From assembly GCF_003711805.1 (NCBI RefSeq), contig NZ_QXCP01000004.1, forward strand, positions 186,001 through 250,000: a stretch of DNA of 64,000 bases. Direction: 5' to 3'. This DNA is from Brachybacterium sp. EE-P12 (GTDB lineage Bacteria > Actinomycetota > Actinomycetes > Actinomycetales > Dermabacteraceae). Each line of letters begins with the position of its first letter. The stretch's first letter is position 1. Under the pieces are notes generated by a model. The model had not been told where the DNA came from, did not search any database, and was given only the letters and a program-made list of their open reading frames with translations. The translations under genes were made by a program, and so were the position numbers. Of the stretch, positions 15,784 to 23,795 are shown one piece after another.

Positions 15784-16185
15784 ATGCCTCGTGAGAAACC
15801 CGCCGTCCGTCCCCGCGACATCATCCGCGGACGCCGCACCGCCGCGTTCCTCGGCGCCCTGCTCGGCGGGGCCGGGGTGCTGCACATGATCCGCCCCGAG
15901 CACTTCGACCGGATCGTCCCGCCGGCGCTGCCCGGACCCGCACGCGGCTACACCTATGCCTCCGGCGTCGCGGAGCTCGGCGTCGCCGGCCTGCTCGCCG
16001 TGCCCCGCACCCGCCGCCTTGGCGGTCTCGCCGCGGCGGCCCTGTTCGTCGCCGTGTTCCCCGCGAACGTGCAGATGGCCTACGACTGGCGGCACGACTC
16101 GCCGAGGAGGCGGGCGATCGCCTGCGGGAGGCTCCCGCTGCAGGGCCTGCTCATCGCGCAGGCGCTGCACGTGGCCCGACGGTGA
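15784..16185 (+). CDS. DoxX-like small membrane protein
   Basis: A 133-residue protein with about four hydrophobic helices (approximately residues 18-33, 58-72, 80-95 and 113-128). The motif GVLHMIRPEHFDRIVPPALPG after the first helix, the YASGVAELGVAGLL second helix and the VFPANVQMAYDW turn are characteristic of DoxX-family proteins. DoxX proteins are linked to redox balance at the membrane in some actinobacteria; function here is inferred only from family. Leaderless start at 15784. Followed by a 134-bp gap before the sugar transporter. Confidence 0.8.
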   Translation: MPREKPAVRPRDIIRGRRTAAFLGALLGGAGVLHMIRPEHFDRIVPPALPGPARGYTYASGVAELGVAGLLAVPRTRRLGGLAAAALFVAVFPANVQMAYDWRHDSPRRRAIACGRLPLQGLLIAQALHVARR

Positions 16186-16252
16186 CGGGCCGGGCGCGCC
16201 CTCGACGATTTCCGAGCGGCGAGCGCGGTCCGCTCCGGGCCCCGCCGTGCTC

Positions 16253-16283
16253 TGGACACGAGCCGGTGTGAATGCGTTAGCGT
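16253..16283 (+). promoter_or_regulatory. Candidate promoter of the sugar ABC operon
   Basis: TGGACA at 16253-16258 and TAGCGT at 16278-16283, spaced 19 bp. This gives a leader of about 30 nt that contains GAAGGAG six to eight bases before GTG 16320. The leader has the repeated motif TGTGAC (two copies); no clear LacI-type palindrome is seen. Confidence 0.4.
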
Positions 16284-16319
16284 GTGGACCTTTGTGACCT
16301 GTGTGACGAAGGAGTACAC

Positions 16320-17600
16320 GTGGCGAGCCGACGAGCATTCCTCGGCCTGGCAGGTGCGGTGACCGCGACAGCGCTCGCCGGCTGCGCGCGCGAGCCCGAG
16401 ATCGACCCGGCGATCGGGCCGCTTGCCGAGCCGGGGCTGAAGGACGAGATCACCTTCGGCATCTGGGACAAGGCGCAGGAACCGGCGATGCTCCAGATCG
16501 TCGATGCGTTCCACGAGCACTACCCCGATATCGGGGTGACCATCTCCACCACCGCCTTCGGACCCTACTTCGAACGGCTCCGCATCCAGGCGCAGGGCGA
16601 CGACCTCCCCGACGTGTTCTGGATCAACGGTCCCAACTTCGAGCTATACGCCTCCTACGGGATGCTGCAGGACCTCAGCGAGCTCGAGGGCTTCGATCCG
16701 GAGAACTACCCGCCGAACCTCGTGGAGCTGTACACCCACGAGGGCGCGCCCTACGCGATCCCGAAGGACTTCGACACGATCGCCCTGTGGTTCAACCGCG
16801 ATCTGCTGCACCGCGCGGGGCTCGACGAGCCCACTGACAGCTGGTCCTGGGACGAGTACCGCGAGGCCTCCGGCGCCGTCACCCGCGCGCTCGGCGCCGA
16901 GCAGATCTGGGGCAATGCCGGGGGACTGGCCAACCAGGCGCTGATCTACCCGCTCATCATGCAGGCCGGCGGATACGTCATCTCCGAGGACAAGACCGCC
17001 TCCGGCTACGACAGCCCCGAGGCGCTCGAGGCGTTCCGGTTCCTGGACGGCATGATCCGCGACGGCATCGCCCCGGACGTCCGCTACACGGCCGAGAACC
17101 AGCCGAAGGACCTCTTCAACAACGGGCGCGCGGCCCTGTACCCGTCGGGCAACTGGGAGGCGGCGCTGCTCCAGGACTCCCCGGTGCGCGACCACCTCGG
17201 CGTCGCCCCGATGATCCACGGAGCGGAGGAGGCCAACGTCATCCACGGCATCGGCGTGGCCATGTCGGCGCGCAGCCGCCACAAGCCCGCGGCCTCCGCG
17301 TTCCTGGCGTTCCTCGGTTCCGAGCAGGCGCACCGCATCCAGGCCGAGGCCGGGGCCGCCAACCCGGCGTTCATCGGCACCAACGAGACCTATGTCGAGG
17401 CGATCCCGGAGTTCTCCCTGGACGTCTTCGTCGATGCGGCGGAGACCGCCCGCACCTACCCGGCCAGCGAGAACACCAGCGCCTGGCTGCAGCTGGAGGA
17501 GCTGCTGTACCCGAAGATCCTCGGGGGCGACGGCCAGCTCGAGAGCGCCGCCGAAGAGCTCGCGACCCGTATGGACGGAGTGCTCGCCGATGAATCATGA
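16320..17600 (+). CDS. Sugar ABC transporter, substrate-binding lipoprotein
   Basis: A 426-residue extracytoplasmic solute-binding protein of the family 1 (maltose/oligosaccharide) type. The N terminus has ASRRAFLGLAG (twin-arginine) and the lipobox LAGC, giving a lipid-anchored mature protein from about C21. Conserved features are the DLPDVFWINGPNF hinge strand, YAIPKDFDTIALWFN and the aromatic-rich lobe SGNWEAAL. GTG 16320 is supported by GAAGGAG; an in-frame GTG at 16284 abuts the -10 hexamer and is unlikely. It overlaps the first permease gene by 11 bp. The sugar is unknown. No ATPase gene is present in the cluster. Confidence 0.9.
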   Translation: MASRRAFLGLAGAVTATALAGCAREPEIDPAIGPLAEPGLKDEITFGIWDKAQEPAMLQIVDAFHEHYPDIGVTISTTAFGPYFERLRIQAQGDDLPDVFWINGPNFELYASYGMLQDLSELEGFDPENYPPNLVELYTHEGAPYAIPKDFDTIALWFNRDLLHRAGLDEPTDSWSWDEYREASGAVTRALGAEQIWGNAGGLANQALIYPLIMQAGGYVISEDKTASGYDSPEALEAFRFLDGMIRDGIAPDVRYTAENQPKDLFNNGRAALYPSGNWEAALLQDSPVRDHLGVAPMIHGAEEANVIHGIGVAMSARSRHKPAASAFLAFLGSEQAHRIQAEAGAANPAFIGTNETYVEAIPEFSLDVFVDAAETARTYPASENTSAWLQLEELLYPKILGGDGQLESAAEELATRMDGVLADES

Positions 17601-18489
17601 CGCCCCGCGCAGGCACCGCTCCCGTGACGGCGCCTGGCCGCTCGTGTTCCTCGCCCCTCTGATGATCGGGGTGATCGTCTTCTACTTCTGGCCGATCCTG
17701 GCCACGTTCCTCAACTCCTTCTCCAGCTTCGGACCCTTCGGGGACCGCAGCTTCGCCGGGCTGGAGAACTACCGCACGATGCTCACGGACTCCTTCATCC
17801 CGCGCGCCGTGCTGAACACTGCGGTCTACACCGCGATCGTGCTGCTGGGCATCCCGATCGCGGTCGGGGTCGCCTCACTCATGAACCAGAAGGGCCTGCG
17901 GCTCTCCCGCTTCTACCAGGTGCTGTTCTTCCTGCCGGCGGTCTCGATGCCCGTCGCTGTCGCGCTCGTCTGGCGGATGATTTTCAACCAGGAGTTCGGG
18001 GTCGTCAACTGGGCGCTCGGCCTCCTCGGCATCGAGGGGCCGTACTGGATCACCTCGCCCTGGTGGGCGCTGCTGGCCGTGTCGATCGTCGGCCTGTGGG
18101 CGAGCCTGCCGCTGGCGATCATCATCCTCTCCGCGGGCCTGCAGGGGATCCCGTCGGAGCTCTACGAGGCCGCGCAGCTCGACGGCGCAGGTTCCCTGCA
18201 GCAGTTCCGCTCCGTGACCGTGCCGCTGCTGACCCCGAGCATCTTCTTCCTGTCGATCATCACGGCGATCAACGGCTTCCAGCTGTTCGACCTGCTGTTC
18301 GCGATGATGGGCCAGGCCAACCCCGCCATGGCCGACACCCAGTCGCTCGTCTACCTGTTCTACTCCGAGGCCTTCCGCCAGAACGACCAGGGATACGCCT
18401 CGGTGATCGCGCTGCTGATCCTGCTGATCATCGGAGTGTTCACGCTCCTGCAGTTCCGGATGCAGAGGAAGTGGGTCCACTATGAGTGA
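17590..18489 (+). CDS. Sugar ABC transporter permease (MalF/UgpA type)
   Basis: A 299-residue inner-membrane permease with six predicted helices. The cytoplasmic EAA loop, which docks the ATPase, is visible as PSELYEAAQLDGAGSLQQF (about residues 185-203). The first helix is at about 17-38 and the periplasmic loop FSSFGPFGDRSFAGLENYRTM fits the MalF/LacF family. ATG 17590 overlaps the binding-protein gene by 11 bp. Forms the membrane channel with the next gene product. Its ATP-hydrolysing partner must be encoded elsewhere, as for MsiK-type shared ATPases. Confidence 0.9.
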   Translation: MNHDAPRRHRSRDGAWPLVFLAPLMIGVIVFYFWPILATFLNSFSSFGPFGDRSFAGLENYRTMLTDSFIPRAVLNTAVYTAIVLLGIPIAVGVASLMNQKGLRLSRFYQVLFFLPAVSMPVAVALVWRMIFNQEFGVVNWALGLLGIEGPYWITSPWWALLAVSIVGLWASLPLAIIILSAGLQGIPSELYEAAQLDGAGSLQQFRSVTVPLLTPSIFFLSIITAINGFQLFDLLFAMMGQANPAMADTQSLVYLFYSEAFRQNDQGYASVIALLILLIIGVFTLLQFRMQRKWVHYE

Positions 18490-19318
18490 GCGCAAGCACC
18501 GCACCGTCCGTCCCCGCCGGATCACCCATCTGGTGCTGATGCTCGGCGGGCTGCTGATGGTCTTCCCCTTCCTGTGGCAGCTGAGCATGTCGCTGTCCAC
18601 CCAGGCCGAGGTCACGTCCGTCCCGCCCACGTGGCTGCCGTCGGAGCCGCAGTGGGGGAACTACCCGGCCGTGTTCGAGCAGGTGCCGTTCCTGAACCAG
18701 TTCCTCACCACGGTCGCGGTGACGGTGGCGCGAGTGGTCGGGCAGCTGCTGCTGTGCGCCCTGGCCGGCTACGCCTTCGCGCGCATGACCTTCCCCGGCA
18801 AGAACGTGCTGTTCGCCCTGGTCCTGTCGATCCTGATGGTCCCGTACCAGATCTACCTCATCCCGCAGTACGACATCATCCAGGAGCTCGGCTGGCTCAA
18901 CACCGTCGCCGGCATCGCGGCGCCGGGGATCTTCAGCGCCTTCGGCACCTTCCTGATGCGCCAGCACTACATGGGCATGCCGCGCTCCCTCGAGGAGGCG
19001 GCGAGGCTGGACGGGGCGAGCCCCTGGCGCACCTTCTGGCAGATCATGTTCCCGCTGTCCGGTCCGGCGCTGAGCGCCGTCGCCATCCTCACGGCGCTGG
19101 CCTCCTGGAACGACCTGATGTGGCCGCTGATCGTGGCGACCTACGACGACCGCACCACCCTCGCGGTGGGGCTGTCGACCCTCCAGGGCCAGTTCACCAC
19201 CGACTATCCGGTGATGATGGCGGCGAGCTTCATGGCGATGCTGCCGCTGATGATCCTGTTCATCGTGCTGCAGCGGCATGTGGTCGCCGGTCTCGCCCAC
19301 TCGGGCATGAAGGGCTGA
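18482..19318 (+). CDS. Sugar ABC transporter permease (MalG/UgpE type)
   Basis: A 278-residue six-helix permease. The EAA motif is RSLEEAARLDGASPWRTF (about residues 166-183), followed by the IMFPLSGPALSAVAI helix, as in MalG. The opening helix LVLMLGGLLMVFPFLWQLSMSL and the phrase PSEPQWGNYPAVFE are typical of the family. It overlaps the previous permease by 8 bp, completing a three-gene importer. The convergent amidohydrolase ends 12 bp downstream; I see no terminator hairpin in that gap. Confidence 0.9.
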   Translation: MSERKHRTVRPRRITHLVLMLGGLLMVFPFLWQLSMSLSTQAEVTSVPPTWLPSEPQWGNYPAVFEQVPFLNQFLTTVAVTVARVVGQLLLCALAGYAFARMTFPGKNVLFALVLSILMVPYQIYLIPQYDIIQELGWLNTVAGIAAPGIFSAFGTFLMRQHYMGMPRSLEEAARLDGASPWRTFWQIMFPLSGPALSAVAILTALASWNDLMWPLIVATYDDRTTLAVGLSTLQGQFTTDYPVMMAASFMAMLPLMILFIVLQRHVVAGLAHSGMKG

Positions 19319-19330
19319 GAGCCGCGCCGC

Positions 19331-20830
19331 TCACCGCTGAGACTCGAGCCCGCCCGCCACGAGCGTCGCGAGCACGTCGGTCTCCCGCAGCCGTGCGGCG
19401 GCCTCCCGCGCCGCGCCCTCGACCATGACGCCGTCGGCGCCGTGGGGGACGTCGGCGAAGAGTCCCTCCGCGTCCTCGAGCAGGACCAGGTCCGCGCGGC
19501 CGCCGACCTCCAGCGCGCCCACCCCGTCGGTCGAGGCGGCCAGTGCCTCGCGCGGCTGCAGCTGCTGGGAGGGATGCCAGGCCGGGCGCTCGTCGGCGCT
19601 GCGGTGCACCGCCGCGGCCATCGCCAGCCAGGGATCCAGCGGCGCGACCGGCGCGTCGGAGCCGAGGGCGAGCTCGACCCCCGCCTCGCGCAGGTCCCGC
19701 AGCCGGAACGCCTGCGTGCCGTGGCCGGGCCAGATCGTCTCGGTCGCATCCCGGTCGTCCAGCAGATGCGCGGGCTGCACCGAGGCCACCACCCCCAGCG
19801 CGGCCATGGCGTCGATGTCGTCGTCGGTGAGCATCTGCGCGTGCTCGATCCGCGCGGGGATCCCGACCTCCGCGATCGCGGCGAGGGCGACCTGCGCGGC
19901 CGCGTCCCCGATCGCGTGGACCGCCGCGGTCAGGCCCGTCGACCGCGCGTGCGCGAGGGCGTCGCGCAGCGCCGCAGGGCCGACGCTGAGCACCCCGTGG
20001 CCGGCGTAGCCGTGTCCGTCGGTGTACGCCTCGCGGGTGTACGCCGAATGGGAGCCGAGCGCCCCGTCGACGATCACCTTCAACGGCCCCATCGTCACCA
20101 GACCCGTCGGATCCAGCACCGTGCCCGTCGGCCCGGGCGCGGCGGCGAGCTGCTCGGGGTACACGGCGGTGCGGATCCGCATCCGCGTCGCACGCTGCGG
20201 CCAGGTCTCCCACGGCCGTCCCCACTCCATGTCCACCAGCCCCACCACGCCGCGCTGCAGGGCCTGGCGCTGCAGCATCGCCGCCCCGGTCGCGACGGAC
20301 TCCGCGACCCCCGGCAGCTCCGGCAGCCGCGGCGCGAGCGCGAACCACTCCTCCTCGGCGACGATCCCGTCCCGCGGCGGCAGGCCGAGCGCCTCCAGGG
20401 CCGCGGTGTTCAACCAGGCATGGTGGGCATCGCCGCCGATCAGCACCGTCGGCACGCGGCCTGTCGCCTCGTCGAGCGCCGGCACCGTCGGCGGCACCGC
20501 GAAATCCACCAGCCGGTGCCCGAAGCCGATCAGCGCGCCGCCCGGCAGCGCGCTCTCGCGCCGTGCGGCGAGCTCGGCCCGCACCCGCTCGAGGATCACG
20601 CCCACGCTGCCCGCCCCGGTCGTGTCCAGCCGGGCATGGGCCTGGGCGAGCTGACCGGTGTGCACGTGCTGGTCCCACAGCCCCGGGATCGCGAGCGCGC
20701 CGCCCGCGTCCAGGACCTCCTCGCCGGGGCGGCGGGGCAGGGACGGGCCGAGCTCCGTGATCGTGCCGTCGTCCAGCCGGAGGTCCGCGGGGGCGGGACG
20801 GTCGAGGAGGAGCACCTGTCTGATCAGCAC
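19331..20830 (-). CDS. Metal-dependent amidohydrolase (YtcJ-like)
   Basis: A 499-residue cytoplasmic TIM-barrel hydrolase of the amidohydrolase superfamily, YtcJ branch. Motifs in order: DQHVHTGQ (metal ligands, about residues 53-60), HAIGDAA, RIEHAQML (strand-6 His) and GSDAPVAPLDPWLAM (strand-8 Asp). Family members hydrolyse N-acyl, formamide or cyclic amide substrates; the substrate is unknown. The start is a GTG at 20830, supported by TAGGCT exactly six bases upstream (leaderless). The gene is divergent from the ABC exporter operon; the shared region contains a strong dyad. Confidence 0.85.
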   Translation of the reverse strand: MLIRQVLLLDRPAPADLRLDDGTITELGPSLPRRPGEEVLDAGGALAIPGLWDQHVHTGQLAQAHARLDTTGAGSVGVILERVRAELAARRESALPGGALIGFGHRLVDFAVPPTVPALDEATGRVPTVLIGGDAHHAWLNTAALEALGLPPRDGIVAEEEWFALAPRLPELPGVAESVATGAAMLQRQALQRGVVGLVDMEWGRPWETWPQRATRMRIRTAVYPEQLAAAPGPTGTVLDPTGLVTMGPLKVIVDGALGSHSAYTREAYTDGHGYAGHGVLSVGPAALRDALAHARSTGLTAAVHAIGDAAAQVALAAIAEVGIPARIEHAQMLTDDDIDAMAALGVVASVQPAHLLDDRDATETIWPGHGTQAFRLRDLREAGVELALGSDAPVAPLDPWLAMAAAVHRSADERPAWHPSQQLQPREALAASTDGVGALEVGGRADLVLLEDAEGLFADVPHGADGVMVEGAAREAAARLRETDVLATLVAGGLESQR

Positions 20831-20836
20831 CGATCC

Positions 20837-20842
20837 AGCCTA
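20837..20842 (-). promoter_or_regulatory. -10 hexamer (TAGGCT), leaderless promoter of the amidohydrolase
   Basis: On the minus strand TAGGCT is followed by six bases and GTG at 20830, so the mRNA should start at the GTG. Confidence 0.6.
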
Positions 20843-20858
20843 GCCCGCCGCCTCGCGA

Positions 20859-20876
20859 CCATGACGGCTGTCATGG
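20859..20876. promoter_or_regulatory. Operator-like dyad CCATGAC-N4-GTCATGG
   Basis: A perfect 7-bp inverted repeat with a 4-bp centre between the divergent amidohydrolase and ABC exporter genes. It is 56 bp before the exporter ATG and 28 bp before the amidohydrolase GTG. Size and symmetry suit a NarL-type response regulator or another dimeric repressor; the response regulator encoded at 23792 is the natural candidate. Confidence 0.55.
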
Positions 20877-20920
20877 GGCGGACGTGACCGCCGGGGCTGG
20901 GACGGCGGCTGCGACGGCGC

Positions 20921-20926
20921 GATCGT
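20921..20926 (+). promoter_or_regulatory. Candidate -10 (GATCGT) of the ABC exporter operon
   Basis: GATCGT with six bases to the ATG at 20933; it differs from the window's TANNNT pattern only in the first base. GGAG lies between it and the ATG, too close for a classical ribosome site. Confidence 0.35.
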
Positions 20927-20932
20927 GGAGCC

Positions 20933-21865
20933 ATGACCACCACCACCGCCCCCGCCCGCACCGCGGCCCTCGAGCTGCGCGGCCTCACCCGCAGCTACGG
21001 GCAGGTCCGCGCCCTGGACGGCCTCGACCTCGAGATCCGACCCGGCGAGATCGTGGCCCTGCTGGGCCCCAACGGCGCCGGCAAGACCACCGCCATGGAG
21101 ATGATGGTGGGGCTCGCGACCCCCGACGCCGGGGCCGTGCGCGTGCTCGGCACCGATCCGGTCACCGCGACCCGCACCGGACTCATCGGCACCATGCTCC
21201 AGGCCGGGGCGCTCCTGCCCGACCAGCGGGTGCGCACCATGCTGAGGCTGCTCCACTCCCTGCAGGCCCACCCCATGCCGATGGACGACGTCGTCGCCCA
21301 GGCCGACATCGCCGACCTCATGGCGCGCAGGATCGGTGCGCTCTCCGGCGGGCAGGCCCAGCGGGTCCGCTTCGCGATCGCGCTGCTCGGCGACCCGCAG
21401 GTGCTGCTGCTGGACGAGCCGACCGTCGGCATGGACATCGGCGCCCGCCGCGCCTTCTGGGGCCGAATGCGGGAGGTCGCCGCGAGCGGCCGCACCATCG
21501 TCTTCGCCACCCATCACCTCGAGGAGGCGGAGCGGGAGGCCGGCCGCGTCATCGTCATGGACCGCGGCCGCATCGTCGCCGACGGGACGGGGCCCGAGAT
21601 CGCCGCCGTCGTCGCCGGGCGCGTGCTCACCCTGCGCGGCGCCCCGCCCGCGCAGGTCGCGGCGCTGCCCGGCGTGGAGCGCGCCGAGGTCGACGAGACC
21701 GACGCGCGCCGGGTGCGGGCCGTGTGCACCGACTCCGACGCCGCGCTCGCGGCCCTGTTCACCGGCCCGCTCGCCGCCGACGTCCATGACGTGCTCGTGA
21801 CCGCGCCCGGTCTCGAGGAGGCGTTCCTGCGCATCACCGACCACGACGAGGAGACCGACCGATGA
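20933..21865 (+). CDS. ABC exporter ATP-binding protein (DrrA/CcmA-like)
   Basis: A 310-residue cytoplasmic ATPase. Walker A GPNGAGKT (K51), signature LSGGQAQRVRF, Walker B VLLLDEPTVGMD and the switch His in FATHHLEEAE are all intact. The extra C-terminal 90 residues follow the DrrA-like pattern (a regulatory tail with PGLEEAFLRIT at the end). It pairs with the next permease, with which it overlaps by 4 bp (ATGA), to export a drug, antimicrobial peptide or lipid. The downstream kinase and regulator suggest the pump is induced by its substrate or by membrane stress. Confidence 0.9.
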   Translation: MTTTTAPARTAALELRGLTRSYGQVRALDGLDLEIRPGEIVALLGPNGAGKTTAMEMMVGLATPDAGAVRVLGTDPVTATRTGLIGTMLQAGALLPDQRVRTMLRLLHSLQAHPMPMDDVVAQADIADLMARRIGALSGGQAQRVRFAIALLGDPQVLLLDEPTVGMDIGARRAFWGRMREVAASGRTIVFATHHLEEAEREAGRVIVMDRGRIVADGTGPEIAAVVAGRVLTLRGAPPAQVAALPGVERAEVDETDARRVRAVCTDSDAALAALFTGPLAADVHDVLVTAPGLEEAFLRITDHDEETDR

Positions 21866-22644
21866 CCATCGCCCAGCCCGCCGTCCGCACCGCCGCCGCA
21901 CCGTCGGCCGCGACCCGCACCGTCCGCTACGCCGCCCACACCACCGCCATGACCGCCACCAACATCGCCTTCATGGTGTTCACCATCGCGCTGCCGGTGG
22001 GGATGTACCTGCTGTTCTCGATGATGTTCGGGGACCAGGCCGAGGGGCAGGCGCGCGGCATGATCATGATCAACATGGCCGCCTACGGCGGGCTCGGCGC
22101 CGCGGTGACCGCCGGCACCCAGATCCAGGAGGATCAGCGCAACGGCTTCCTCCGCCAGCTCGTGGTCGCCGGGCTCTCCCCGCGCTCCTTCCTGGCCGGC
22201 TCCGTCCTCGCCGCGAGCGCCGTGATCGTCCCCGCCCTGCTCGCCGTCGGCCTGGTCGGCCTCGTCACCGGCGTCGAGGCGAGCCTGCCGGACTTCCTCG
22301 CCACCCTCGCCGTGCTCTGGCTCGGACTGCTGCCCACGATCCTCATCGGCCTCGTGCTCGGGATGGTGCTGCGCGGCGCCGCCGCGATGGCCGGCGGGGT
22401 CGTGACGATGATGGCGATGGCGATCTTCGGCGGGCTGTGGATGCCGCTGGAGATGTTCCCCTCCTGGATGCAGAGCCTCGGCCACGCCCTGCCCACCTAC
22501 TGGATCTCCGACCTCGGCCGCTGGGCGCTGTACGGCGGGGACGTCCCGTTCACCGGCCTCGCGGTGATCGGTGCCTGGACTCTCGTGCTGGGCCTGCTGT
22601 GCCTGGTGAGCATGTCCCGCGCCGTGGGCCTGCAGCGGCGGTGA
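21862..22644 (+). CDS. ABC exporter permease (ABC-2 type)
   Basis: A 260-residue integral membrane protein with six helices of the ABC-2 transporter family. The first helix follows TATNIAFMVFTIALP. The loop FGDQAEGQARGMIMINMAAYGG and the motif QIQEDQRNGFLRQLVVAGLSP are the cytoplasmic coupling region. The late FGGLWMPLEMFPSWMQSLGHALPTYW stretch is the conserved family end. Coupled by ATGA to the ATPase gene. The sensor kinase start lies 23 bp after its stop. Confidence 0.9.
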   Translation: MTIAQPAVRTAAAPSAATRTVRYAAHTTAMTATNIAFMVFTIALPVGMYLLFSMMFGDQAEGQARGMIMINMAAYGGLGAAVTAGTQIQEDQRNGFLRQLVVAGLSPRSFLAGSVLAASAVIVPALLAVGLVGLVTGVEASLPDFLATLAVLWLGLLPTILIGLVLGMVLRGAAAMAGGVVTMMAMAIFGGLWMPLEMFPSWMQSLGHALPTYWISDLGRWALYGGDVPFTGLAVIGAWTLVLGLLCLVSMSRAVGLQRR

Positions 22645-22654
22645 GGGGCGCTGA

Positions 22655-22660
22655 CACAAT
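22655..22660 (+). promoter_or_regulatory. Candidate internal -10 (CACAAT) before the sensor kinase
   Basis: CACAAT, seven bases, then ATG 22668. Same hexamer and spacing as at 3148 (minus) and 31068, suggesting a second, leaderless transcript for the kinase-regulator pair. Confidence 0.4.
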
Positions 22661-22667
22661 GACCGTC

Positions 22668-23795
22668 ATGGACGTGCACGAGGGACCCGACGAGCAGGAG
22701 GCCGAGGCCCGTCCGCTCACGCCGCGCGGCGTGCTCCGGGCCGCACGGGAATCCGGCGGTCTCGCGTTCTCCCTCCCGCCGGTGATGTTCGTGCTGGTCC
22801 CGATCGTGTTCGGCTGGATCCAGGCGCCCGGGGCCCGGATGGTGCTCGCGACCGCGCTGCTGCTCCTCTACGGCGCGCTGTTCGCCGCCACCACCGGGAT
22901 CGCGCTCTATCCGCGGCGGGTGCGGCTGATCTGGTTCGTGCTGTGCACCGTGATCCTGCTCGCGCTGATCCCCGTGATCGGCGTGAACGTCCTGTACATG
23001 GTGATGTTCCAGGCCATGACGCATGTGATCCTGCTGCCCTGGCGCTGGGCGGTGCCCTCGATGCTGGCGATGAGCCTCGCCGTCATGATCACCGCGCTCT
23101 CGCTCGGACAGCTGATCCCGGCGGGCTTCGCCGTGATGGGCACCGTCATGGCCTGGGGCATCGGCCACGGGATCCGCCAGCAGGCGCTGCAGGAGCAGCT
23201 CGAGGCCGCCCAGCGCCGCAACGCCGTGCTCGCCGTCGCCGCGGAGCGGGAGCGGATCGGCCGCGACCTCCACGACCTCGTCGGCCACTCGCTGACCTCC
23301 CTGACCATCTCCACGCAGCTCGCACGGCGCCTGCTGGAGACCGATCCCGACGCCGCCCGCGAGCAGCTCGTCCACATCGAGGCGACCGTGCGCCAGGCGC
23401 TCGCCGATGTGCGCGCCACCGCCTCGGGGATGCAGACGGTGCGCGCCGCGACCGAGATCGCCTCGGCCCGCACCATCCTGTCGACCGCCGGGATCCAGGC
23501 GGAGGTCCCCACCGCGGTGCCGCCGCTTCCCGAGGACCTCGCCGAGCTGTTCGGCTACGTCATCCGCGAAGGAGTCACCAACATCGTGCGCCACTCCCGC
23601 GCCACCAGCGCCCGCATCACCGTGTCCGAGGAGACCGTGAGCGTCGTCGACGACGGCGTGGGCATCCCCGCCGGCGCCTCCCGCAGCGGGCTGCGCGGCC
23701 TCGAGGCGCGCATCGCGCTCGCCGGCGGACGGCTCGAGGTGGTCTCCTCCGAGACCGGCACCGCCCTGACCGCGAGGATGGGAGCGACCGCATGA
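22668..23795 (+). CDS. Two-component sensor histidine kinase (HisKA_3, DesK/LiaS-like)
   Basis: A 375-residue membrane kinase. About six hydrophobic helices occupy residues 35-175. The dimerisation domain has the phosphoacceptor in ERERIGRDLHDLVGHS (H202), the HisKA_3 pattern. The ATPase domain shows an N-box (REGVTNIVRHS) and a G-box (VDDGVGIP, GLRGLEARI). There is no extracellular sensor domain, so the signal is probably sensed in the membrane, as in DesK-type proteins. ATG 22668 is chosen from the -10 spacing; ATG 22659 overlaps the hexamer. The stop overlaps the regulator start as ATGA. Confidence 0.88.
   Translation: MDVHEGPDEQEAEARPLTPRGVLRAARESGGLAFSLPPVMFVLVPIVFGWIQAPGARMVLATALLLLYGALFAATTGIALYPRRVRLIWFVLCTVILLALIPVIGVNVLYMVMFQAMTHVILLPWRWAVPSMLAMSLAVMITALSLGQLIPAGFAVMGTVMAWGIGHGIRQQALQEQLEAAQRRNAVLAVAAERERIGRDLHDLVGHSLTSLTISTQLARRLLETDPDAAREQLVHIEATVRQALADVRATASGMQTVRAATEIASARTILSTAGIQAEVPTAVPPLPEDLAELFGYVIREGVTNIVRHSRATSARITVSEETVSVVDDGVGIPAGASRSGLRGLEARIALAGGRLEVVSSETGTALTARMGATA

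Noticed and set aside
16292-16308. TGTGAC repeats in the sugar-operon leader as an operator
   Set aside because: They are direct, short and not symmetrical; no LacI-type dyad could be built from them.
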